Source: an uncultured bacterium
Lineage (GTDB): Bacteria > Planctomycetota > UBA1135 > UBA2386
Direction: 5' to 3'
Length of the DNA: 5,789 bases
Assembly: GCA_938003515.1 (NCBI GenBank)
Contig: CALKYL010000378.1
Span: forward strand, 1 to 5,789
In this document: positions 1-5,789 of the stretch, in pieces
How positions within the stretch are numbered: position 1 is the stretch's first letter
How the letters are laid out: each line of letters starts with the position of its first letter
Translations under genes and position numbers: made by a program
The notes under the pieces: model-generated
What the model saw: the letters and a program-made list of their open reading frames with translations, nothing else
What the model was told of the DNA's origin: nothing
Database searches by the model: none

Positions 1-2
1 CG

Positions 3-2459
3 TCGCCCGCCGGCCTGCAGCCGTTGCCGCGCCACGCCGAGTGGCTCGACCTGATCGTCGTCGACCCGGACGGTGAACCCGTCGCCGGCGCGGACGTCTT
101 CTGGCACGACGAGAACGCGTTCGGCCGGCTGATGCGGCGCAGGGTGGACGATCCCATGCAGGCCTTCGCCGTGCTCTGGCATCGGCCCGAGGACATGTTC
201 CCTCACGCGGGCTGGCACACGCAGAGCGACGCGCTCGGCCGCGCGCGCGTCACGCTCTCCGCCGCCGGCGTGGTCGTCGCGCTGCACGAAGGTCTCTACG
301 GGCGCATGGACCTCCGTCCGCGATTCGCCCGGCCGCCCGAAGGCCTGCGCATGACCCTGCGTCCCGACCGGCACCTGAGCGTTCGCGTCGTCGACGACCT
401 CGGCGCCGCGTGCAGCGGCGTGCCGGTCACCGTGGCGGTGATCGACCCCGACGGCCACGTCACCGGACCGATCGGATGGTCCGCGATGGCTGTGACGGAC
501 GACGACGGTCGGGCGGAGATCCCGCACCTGCAGGAACTGCAAACGGCGGTCACGAGCCAGCCGTGGCTGCACGACGGCGCCCACCGCGTCGTCGTGCGCG
601 CGCTGCTGCCGGGCCTGACCGATCCCGGCGCGACCGTTTCGCTGACCGAGGCCGAGCCCGCGCCGATCGTGCTGCAGCTGCCGACGTGCGGCTCGCTGCG
701 CGTCGCGGCGCGTGGCTTCGAAGGACTCGTCGGCCTTCGCCGCTTCGTGCTGCGCGACGCCGAGGGCGACTTCGGCCTCGACCGCATGGCCGCCGTCGCC
801 GCCGACGGCTGGGCGCGGTTCCTCTACGTCCCGGTCGGCTGCGCCTACCTGGTCGCCGACGCGGACGGCCACGGCGAGGGCGTGCGCGTCGACGGACCGG
901 TCGCGCGCGGCCAGGAGGTCGAGGTGCTGTTCCGGCCGGCGCCCGGCGCGATCCTCTTGCGCGGCCGGTTGCTGGACGCGAACGGCGCGCCGGCCGCGGA
1001 CCGCGCGGTCACCGTCGAAGTCGCGTGCTCCGACCTCCTGCGCTGGACGGCCGCGCGCAGCGACGCGGACGGTCGCTTCGTCGCCGTCGTCGAGCACCTG
1101 GAGCCGCCCGCCGTCGCGGACCGTCTGGACGTGCAGTTCGACGACGCCGACGGCGCCGACGAGGATTACCGTGTCGTGCTGCCGGGTCGCACGCTGGTCG
1201 CGGGCGTCAACGACCTCGGCGACCTGACCCCTGCCGTCGGCGAAGCGCTCCTCACGGGGCAGCTGGTCGCGGACGACGCGCCGTTCACGAAACCGAGCGC
1301 GGTCTGGCTCGAGCGCTTCGACCCGACGGCAGAGCGCGCGCAATCGACGGGCGCCCACGAGCCCGACGAGCCGTGGAACTACGTACCGGAGATCGTGGGG
1401 CGCGTCGCCGAGGACGGCTCGTTCGTGCTGCGCGGCCGGGTCGGACCCGGACGCTACCGCCTCGGCGTCTACAGCGAGCACGCGCTGCCGCGCGAGCCGA
1501 TCGAGGTCGCGCTCGGCGCGCGCGACCTGCGCGTCGAGCTCGAGCCGGCCGCCGCCGTCGCAGCGAGCCTGCTGCTGCCCGAGTACACGCCGACCGAGCA
1601 AGTGGTGGTCGAGCTCGTCGCGGCGTCGGAGGCCGGCGAGGGCGAACGGTTCCCGGCCTACGTGCAGCTCGTGCAGGGCCGGCGCTACGGCGTCGACTGG
1701 AGCGGTGTGCGGCCCGGCCGCTACGCGCTCGAGGTGCGCCCGTGGGTCGCGCGCGCGCCGACCGTGCGCATCCCCGACGTCGAGCTGCCGCCGCCGGCCA
1801 CCGGCGACCCGCGGCTCGTGGACCTCGACCTGCGGGCCGCGTGGCGGGTCGTCGAAGTGCGCGTCTTCGATCCGAACGGCGCGCCGCTGACGGACACGCC
1901 CTGCGTCGTCTTCCCGGCGGGGCAGCCGGCCGACACCGGCTGGCTCGGGCTGCCGGCGTCGGAGACGCCGTCGGGCGCGGTCGCCCACGCGCTCCTCCCG
2001 GCGGGCCCCTACGACCTCCTGGTCACGGCGGCCGGCTACCGGCCGACGCCGCTCTTCGGCGACGCGGCCCGCGCTTCCGTGCGGCTCGGCGCGTGGGGGG
2101 AGCTGCGCGTCGCGGTCGCCGACGTGCCGTCGCTGCCGGACGGCGTGCAGGTCTCGGTGCGGGCCCGCGCAGCCGTGCGGTCCGCGCAGTCGTGGCAGAG
2201 TCTCTGGTCCGAGGCGCCGCTCGACACGCTGCTCGGCGGCGAGGGCCCGGCCGCCCCGCTGGTCGACGGCGCGGCGACCGTGCGCTGCAGCGACGGTTTG
2301 CTGCAGATCGAGCTCCTGGTCGAAGGACCCGAAGGCGCCGAGACCCTCGCCGGCGTCACGCCGCCGCAGGTGCTCTCGACCGCCGGCCGCGTCGCGCTGC
2401 GCGCTTCGACCGAAGCCTGGCAGCGCGCGATCGCGGCGGTCACGACCGAAGCGCGGTGA
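3..2459 (+). CDS. Large multi-domain protein of carboxypeptidase-regulatory-like (beta-sandwich) repeats, 5' partial
   Basis: The frame is open to the left edge. The first start-like codon (TTG at 24) has no ribosome site and falls just before a domain, so the real N-terminus, including any signal peptide, lies upstream. Numbering from that TTG, 811 residues are seen, ending at TGA 2457-2459. The protein is a string of beta modules. Several open with a beta strand followed by a turn such as DPDGEPVAGA or DANGAPAADR, the hallmark of carboxypeptidase-regulatory-like / transthyretin-like domains. Module starts are visible near residues 9, 118, 222, 310, 408, 502, 609 and 691. Many modules also contain a D-x-D/E-G-x-(F/A) strand (SDADGRFVA, AEDGSFVLR) and close with a PGRYRLGVY or AGPYDLLVTAAGY type strand. 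No catalytic motif or membrane segment is seen. Proteins of this type are usually exported or envelope-associated, with structural, adhesive or carbohydrate-binding roles; the function here is unknown. The coding call is confident and the domain class moderately so. Confidence 0.85.
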   Translation, partial: SPAGLQPLPRHAEWLDLIVVDPDGEPVAGADVFWHDENAFGRLMRRRVDDPMQAFAVLWHRPEDMFPHAGWHTQSDALGRARVTLSAAGVVVALHEGLYGRMDLRPRFARPPEGLRMTLRPDRHLSVRVVDDLGAACSGVPVTVAVIDPDGHVTGPIGWSAMAVTDDDGRAEIPHLQELQTAVTSQPWLHDGAHRVVVRALLPGLTDPGATVSLTEAEPAPIVLQLPTCGSLRVAARGFEGLVGLRRFVLRDAEGDFGLDRMAAVAADGWARFLYVPVGCAYLVADADGHGEGVRVDGPVARGQEVEVLFRPAPGAILLRGRLLDANGAPAADRAVTVEVACSDLLRWTAARSDADGRFVAVVEHLEPPAVADRLDVQFDDADGADEDYRVVLPGRTLVAGVNDLGDLTPAVGEALLTGQLVADDAPFTKPSAVWLERFDPTAERAQSTGAHEPDEPWNYVPEIVGRVAEDGSFVLRGRVGPGRYRLGVYSEHALPREPIEVALGARDLRVELEPAAAVAASLLLPEYTPTEQVVVELVAASEAGEGERFPAYVQLVQGRRYGVDWSGVRPGRYALEVRPWVARAPTVRIPDVELPPPATGDPRLVDLDLRAAWRVVEVRVFDPNGAPLTDTPCVVFPAGQPADTGWLGLPASETPSGAVAHALLPAGPYDLLVTAAGYRPTPLFGDAARASVRLGAWGELRVAVADVPSLPDGVQVSVRARAAVRSAQSWQSLWSEAPLDTLLGGEGPAAPLVDGAATVRCSDGLLQIELLVEGPEGAETLAGVTPPQVLSTAGRVALRASTEAWQRAIAAVTTEAR

Positions 2460-2465
2460 GGCGCA

Positions 2466-2489
2466 GCCGGCCGACGCCGGCGCGCGTCG
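2466..2489 (+). other. GC-rich hairpin after the first gene, no T tract
   Basis: Just after the TGA at 2459, GCCGGC (2466-2471) is repeated at 2476-2481 and, being self-complementary, can pair across a 4-base loop. An alternative pairing joins CGACGC (2472-2477) to GCGTCG (2484-2489) across a 6-base loop. No run of T follows, so it is not a standard intrinsic terminator. In DNA this GC-rich such pairings also arise by chance. It may slow polymerase or protect the mRNA end, but that is only a possibility. Confidence 0.25.
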
Positions 2490-2508
2490 CGTGGCCCTGC
2501 ACGTCGTC

Positions 2509-2538
2509 TTGACGCGCCTTCGCCCGGTCGGATAGCAC
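2509..2538 (+). promoter_or_regulatory. Putative sigma70-type promoter for the S9 peptidase gene
   Basis: TTGACG at 2509-2514 matches five of six positions of the housekeeping -35 box. TAGCAC at 2533-2538, within GATAGCAC, is a weak -10 box with the T-A start and the A at position 5; the spacer is 18 bases. This is one of the few A/T-containing stretches in the region and it lies wholly in the 86-base intergenic gap. Only 7 bases separate the -10 element from the ATG at 2546, so transcription would begin at or next to the start codon. No Shine-Dalgarno sequence is seen. The assignment is by eye and untested. Confidence 0.45.
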
Positions 2539-2545
2539 CGGCGCG

Positions 2546-4762
2546 ATGCGCAACGCTGCTGCATGGCTCGGATGCGTGCTCGCGTGGGGCTGCGCCGGCG
2601 CGGGCAGCGCGCCGGCGGTGCCGACCGCCGCCGCCGACGACGACACCGGACTCACCCTCGAACGCCTCTTGTCGGGCCCGTCGCCCACCGGGGCCTCGCC
2701 GTCTTCGCCCGCCTGGTCCCCGGACAGCCGGCGGCTCGCGTTCCGCTGGCAGGACCCCGACGGCGCGCGCCGCGAGCTGTGGCTCGTCGAGGCCGATGGC
2801 GAAGGCCTGCGGCGGCTGACCAGCGAGTCCGAGGGTCCGGCGGGCGTCGGCGCGTTCGCGTGGCTGCCGGACGCGAGCGGCCTCGTCTACCAGCGGGCGC
2901 GCGCGCTGTGGCGCACGGACCTCGACGGCAGAACGCAGCGGCTCACCGAACTCGACGGCGCACCGTCCGACCTCGCCGTGTCCCCAGACGCGCGGTTCGT
3001 CTCGTGGCTCGACGACGGGGACCTGTGGCTGCTGGAGCTGTCGACGGGCGAGACCACGCGGCGCACCGGAGTCGGCGTGCCGTCGATCTCCTCGGTGCCG
3101 ATCGGGCGCTACCGCCGTCCCGAGGTCGAGATCGGCCCCTACGTCTGGGGCGGCCCGAGCTACGCGTGGGCGCCGGACGGCCGCACCCTCGCCGTGCACC
3201 ACGTCGACCGGCGCCACGTGCGCGCCGTGCCGTTCCCGTACTACCTCGGCGACGAGACCGACGCGAACCTCGTGCGGCGCGGCTATCCGGGCGACCCGAA
3301 CGAAGCGCGGCGCGTCGCGCTGCTCGACGTCGACGGCGACGTCGACGGCGGCGTCGGCGGCGGCGAGCTGCGCTTCGTCGACCTGCCGGATCCGACCGCG
3401 AACCGCGTCGTCGACTTCGCGTGGTCGCGGGACGGTCGGCTGCTCGTCGACCGCGAATCGGACACCGCCGTCGACCGCTGGCTCGACGTCGTCGACCCGG
3501 CCACGGGTGCGCGGCGCGAGGTCTTCCACGACCACCGCGAGACGCGCGTCTACACGACGGTCGGCTCCGCGTGGCATCCCGACGGCCGGCACGTGGTCGT
3601 GCTCGGCGACCTCGCCGACCGCTACGGCCTCTACGCGCTGGACCTCGCCGAACCGCGCCCCGAGCCGCGGCTGCTGACGAACCCCGCCTTCGACGTGACC
3701 GGCGGCCCGTTCGTCACGGCGGACGGCGCCATCTTCTACCCGTCGAACGAACCGAGCCCCTACGAGCAGCACGTCTTCCGCACCGGGCTCGTCGCCGCCG
3801 AGCCGACCCGCCTGACCCGCCGGCCCGGCGAGGCGCGGCCCTATCCCTCGCCCGACGGCCGGCACGTGGCGCTGCTGCACAGCGACGACCGGACCCCGAC
3901 CGAGCTGTGGCTGGTCGACGCCGCGGGCGACGGTCCGGAGCGACGCGTCACGCGATCGACGCCCGAGGCGTTCGCCGCGCGCGCGTGCGCGCGGGCCCGC
4001 TACGTGACGTTCCCGAGCCACGTCGACGGCGTGACGCTGCACGCGCGCGTGCTCGAGCCGCCGGAGCTCGAACCGGGCCGCCGCTACCCGGTGCTGTTCG
4101 GGCCCGTCTACTCGAACACCGTGCGCAACCGCTGGGCTGGCTTCTGGGCGCTGTTCCAGCAGCTGCTGGTCGACGAAGGCTACCTCGTCGTGCAGGTCGA
4201 CGTGCGCGGCAGCACGGGCTACGGCCGCGCGTTCCGCGAGCAGTTCCTGGCGGACTTCGCCGGCCGCGACCTCGACGACCTCGAGAGCGCCGTGCGACAC
4301 GTCGAGAGCCTGCCCTGCGTCGACGCGGACCGCATCGGCGTCTGGGGCAGCAGCTACGGCGGCACGCTGACGGTCTACGCGCTGCTGAAGAAGCCGGGGC
4401 TGTTCGACGCCGGCGTCGCGTGCGCGGCGGCGGTCGACCCGCGCTTCTTCGGCAGCGACGACGTCGCGATCGTGCGCCGTCCGGACAGCCACCCTTCGGC
4501 GGTCCTGCGCGGCGCGGCGCAGTACGCCGCGAACCTCGAGGACCCGCTGCTCTTGATCCACGGCATGCAGGACCAGGTCGTGCCCTTCAAGACCGTCGTG
4601 GTGCTCGCCGAGGCGCTGATGCGCGCCGGCAAGGACTTCGACTTCGCGTTCGCGCCGGCCGGCAGCCACGGCTGGACGAGCCCGCCGCACCAGGCGCGCT
4701 TCCTGCTCCGCAAGCTGCTCCGGCACTTCGAGCAGCACCTGCAGGCCGGCGGCCGCCGATAA
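2546..4762 (+). CDS. Exported S9-family serine peptidase (DPP IV-like propeller plus prolyl oligopeptidase catalytic domain)
   Basis: This complete 738-residue gene runs from ATG to TAA (4760-4762), a usual length for S9B/S9C peptidases. It begins with a short hydrophobic signal sequence ending in a possible lipobox, A-W-G-Cys16, so the protein is probably exported and perhaps lipid-anchored; Trp at -2 makes the lipobox atypical. Eight propeller-blade motifs of the (W)xPDG type start near residues 57, 106, 145, 208, 293, 343, 391 and 434, fitting the eight-bladed DPP IV N-terminal domain. The alpha/beta hydrolase domain follows from about residue 486. Its nucleophile elbow is WGSSYGG with Ser603, the acid is Asp676 in HGMQDQVVP, and the base is His708 in GSHGW. 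The Ser-Asp and Asp-His spacings (73 and 32) are close to human DPP4 (78 and 32). Tyr522 in FGPVYSN sits where the oxyanion tyrosine is expected. The expected role is removal of short peptides from the N-terminus of oligopeptides, or oligopeptide cleavage. No adjacent Glu-Glu pair occurs anywhere in the protein, so strict dipeptidyl peptidase IV activity is doubtful. The start is supported by the signal peptide and the promoter spacing. Confidence 0.93.
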   Translation: MRNAAAWLGCVLAWGCAGAGSAPAVPTAAADDDTGLTLERLLSGPSPTGASPSSPAWSPDSRRLAFRWQDPDGARRELWLVEADGEGLRRLTSESEGPAGVGAFAWLPDASGLVYQRARALWRTDLDGRTQRLTELDGAPSDLAVSPDARFVSWLDDGDLWLLELSTGETTRRTGVGVPSISSVPIGRYRRPEVEIGPYVWGGPSYAWAPDGRTLAVHHVDRRHVRAVPFPYYLGDETDANLVRRGYPGDPNEARRVALLDVDGDVDGGVGGGELRFVDLPDPTANRVVDFAWSRDGRLLVDRESDTAVDRWLDVVDPATGARREVFHDHRETRVYTTVGSAWHPDGRHVVVLGDLADRYGLYALDLAEPRPEPRLLTNPAFDVTGGPFVTADGAIFYPSNEPSPYEQHVFRTGLVAAEPTRLTRRPGEARPYPSPDGRHVALLHSDDRTPTELWLVDAAGDGPERRVTRSTPEAFAARACARARYVTFPSHVDGVTLHARVLEPPELEPGRRYPVLFGPVYSNTVRNRWAGFWALFQQLLVDEGYLVVQVDVRGSTGYGRAFREQFLADFAGRDLDDLESAVRHVESLPCVDADRIGVWGSSYGGTLTVYALLKKPGLFDAGVACAAAVDPRFFGSDDVAIVRRPDSHPSAVLRGAAQYAANLEDPLLLIHGMQDQVVPFKTVVVLAEALMRAGKDFDFAFAPAGSHGWTSPPHQARFLLRKLLRHFEQHLQAGGRR
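3326..3364 (+). repeat. 12-base in-frame tandem repeat within the S9 peptidase gene
   Basis: GACGTCGACGGC occurs twice back to back (3326-3337 and 3338-3349). A degenerate third copy, GGCGTCGGCGGC, and one extra GGC follow. The repeat is in frame and encodes DVDG, DVDG, GVGG, G at residues 261-273, a flexible acidic and glycine-rich loop between propeller blades. It looks like local slippage expansion tolerated in a surface loop. Confidence 0.7.
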
Positions 4763-4788
4763 CGATCGGAGCCCGGGCCTCGCGGCGC

Positions 4789-4794
4789 TAGAAC
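4789..4794 (+). promoter_or_regulatory. Putative -10 element before the DUF885 gene
   Basis: TAGAAC lies 6 bases before the ATG at 4801, in the 38-base gap after the S9 peptidase gene. It resembles TAGCAC at almost the same distance from the preceding gene's ATG. No good -35 box is visible 16-18 bases upstream, where the sequence around 4764-4771 reads GATCGGAG. The gene may therefore have its own weak promoter, may be read through from the S9 peptidase gene, or both. No Shine-Dalgarno sequence is evident. Confidence 0.3.
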
Positions 4795-4800
4795 GGCGGC

Positions 4801-5789
4801 ATGCGCGAAGCTCGCCGGTTCGTCCCGATCGCGGGTCTCCTGCTGACGATGCTGCTGCCGGCCGGCTGCGCGAACGCGCCGCCGGCGCGCGCCGTCGGCG
4901 CGGAGTACTCCGACCTGCTGCAGCTGTTCGCCGACTGGCGCGCGTTCGAGCGGCCGCCGCTGCGCGACGGCGCGCCCGACTACACCGCCGCGCGCATGGC
5001 GGCGGCGCACGACGCGTGGCGGGGCTACCGCGACCGCCTGCTCGCGATCGATCCGAGCGGGTGGCCGGTCGAGCAGCAGGTCGACTGGCACCTGGTGCGC
5101 GCCGAGCTCAACGGCTTCGACTTCGACTGCCGCGTGCTGCGGCCGTGGGTGCGCGACCCGGCGTTCTACCAGCAGGTGTGGACCTACCAGAGCGACACCC
5201 CGGCGCACGAGGGGCCGTGCAACCACGCGCTGTTGGAGGTCTGGACCTACGAGTTCCCGCTGTCGGAGGCCGAAGCCGGGCGGCTTTCGCGCGAGCTGGC
5301 AGCGATCCCGCCGCTGCTCGAGCAGGCGCGGCAGAACCTGACCGGCGACGCGCGCGACCTCTGGGTCGCGGGCACGCGCACGATGCGGCAGCAGGTGACC
5401 GCGCTGCGGGTGCTCGGCGGGCAGGTCGGAGCGGGCGCCGACGAGGCGCTGCAGGCAGCGCTGCGCGACGCGCAGCTCGCGACGCAGTCGTTCGTCGCGT
5501 GGCTGACCGAGCGCACGGACGACAAGACCGGGCCCTCCGGCATCGGCACCGAGCACTACACCTGGTACCTGCAGAACGTGCACCTGGTGCCGATGACTTG
5601 GGAGGACGAGGTGCGCCTGCTGCAGCGCGAGCTCGACCGCGCGTGGACGAACCTCCGGCTCGAGGAGCACCGCAACCGCGACCTGCCCGAGCTGCGCGCC
5701 GCGGCGACGCCCGCGGAGTATGCGGCGCTCGCCGACGAGGGCGCGCGGCGGCTGATGAGCTGGTGTGCCGAGCAGGACGTGCTGCCGGT
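4801..5789 (+). CDS. DUF885-family protein, probable exported metallopeptidase-like lipoprotein, 3' partial
   Basis: Translation from ATG 4801 gives 329 codons without a stop, then leaves the window. The N-terminus is a good signal peptide: basic residues R2, R5 and R6, a hydrophobic core at about 8-19, then LPAGC with a candidate lipidation Cys23 (Pro at -3 is unusual). The rest is largely helical. It resembles DUF885 proteins, most clearly in the stretch at about residues 246-297. There GIGTEHYTWYL and NVHLVPMTWEDE lead into a helix ending LEEHRNRDLPEL, the region preceding the catalytic half of the family. DUF885 proteins are usually about 550-600 residues and carry an HExxH-like zinc motif in the C-terminal half. 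That motif would lie beyond the right edge and cannot be checked. The likely role is an envelope-bound peptidase or carboxypeptidase-like enzyme, which fits the S9 peptidase 38 bases upstream on the same strand. The family call is from recognition of conserved stretches, not a search. Confidence 0.82.
   Translation, partial: MREARRFVPIAGLLLTMLLPAGCANAPPARAVGAEYSDLLQLFADWRAFERPPLRDGAPDYTAARMAAAHDAWRGYRDRLLAIDPSGWPVEQQVDWHLVRAELNGFDFDCRVLRPWVRDPAFYQQVWTYQSDTPAHEGPCNHALLEVWTYEFPLSEAEAGRLSRELAAIPPLLEQARQNLTGDARDLWVAGTRTMRQQVTALRVLGGQVGAGADEALQAALRDAQLATQSFVAWLTERTDDKTGPSGIGTEHYTWYLQNVHLVPMTWEDEVRLLQRELDRAWTNLRLEEHRNRDLPELRAAATPAEYAALADEGARRLMSWCAEQDVLP

Noticed and set aside
24..26. TTG as the start codon of the first gene.
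   Set aside because: The frame is open to the window edge, no ribosome binding site or signal peptide accompanies it, and a domain begins at once. It is better read as an internal Leu of a longer protein.
410..2512. A 700-codon plus-strand frame overlapping the first gene.
   Set aside because: The translation is dominated by Arg, Ala, Gly and Pro, the typical out-of-frame reading of high-GC coding DNA. The overlapping frame shows clear beta-module motifs.
2036..4738. A 900-codon open frame on the minus strand, spanning the end of the first gene, the spacer and nearly all of the S9 peptidase gene.
   Set aside because: Its product is rich in Arg, Ala, Val, Glu and Asp with no recognisable domain. 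Stop codons are rare in antisense frames of DNA this GC-rich, and the plus strand here encodes a peptidase with an intact triad.
4771..4778. GCCCGGGC palindrome between the S9 and DUF885 genes, considered as a terminator or operator.
   Set aside because: It has no loop and no T tract, and an 8-base GC-only palindrome is expected by chance in DNA of this composition.
2563..4791. A 742-codon plus-strand frame overlapping the S9 peptidase gene.
   Set aside because: It is Arg/Ala-rich and low in complexity with no domain, while the frame starting at 2546 carries all the peptidase motifs.
4375..5670. A 431-codon minus-strand frame opposite the end of the S9 gene and the DUF885 gene.
   Set aside because: Composition is of the antisense-shadow type. 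The plus strand reads as a signal peptide followed by DUF885-like conserved stretches.

Overview
The window is a very GC-rich stretch in which almost every third codon position is G or C. It carries three consecutive plus-strand genes and little else. Large exported proteins built from carboxypeptidase-regulatory-like beta domains, beside lipoprotein-type S9 and DUF885 peptidases, suggest a high-GC environmental bacterium. A planctomycete of the GC-rich marine kind is my best guess, with Myxococcota or Acidobacteriota as alternatives. This placement is inference from gene content and composition; the window holds no marker gene.

Layout: (1) Bases 3-2459 hold the 3' part of a large protein of repeated beta-sandwich (transthyretin / carboxypeptidase-regulatory-like) modules. 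Its frame is open at the left edge, so the true start lies outside. (2) Bases 2460-2545 are an 86-base spacer with a GC-rich hairpin that lacks a T tract, followed by a plausible promoter (TTGACG ... TAGCAC). (3) Bases 2546-4762 encode a complete exported S9-family serine peptidase, with an eight-bladed DPP IV-type propeller followed by an alpha/beta hydrolase domain. Its triad reads as Ser603, Asp676 and His708. (4) Bases 4763-4800 are a 38-base spacer with a similar TAGAAC element just before the next ATG. (5) From 4801 to the right edge runs the N-terminal 329 residues of a DUF885-family protein with a lipoprotein-like signal peptide; its 3' end is outside the window.

The two downstream genes look like a pair of envelope-anchored or exported peptidases, fitting breakdown of external or periplasmic peptides. 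The first protein could be a surface or envelope protein, but nothing in the sequence ties it to the peptidases beyond adjacency and shared strand. The most interesting signal is regulatory: both internal starts have a -10-like TAG(C/A)AC element 6-7 bases before the ATG, which predicts leaderless or nearly leaderless transcripts. I found no RNA gene, mobile element, CRISPR array or clearly new system.
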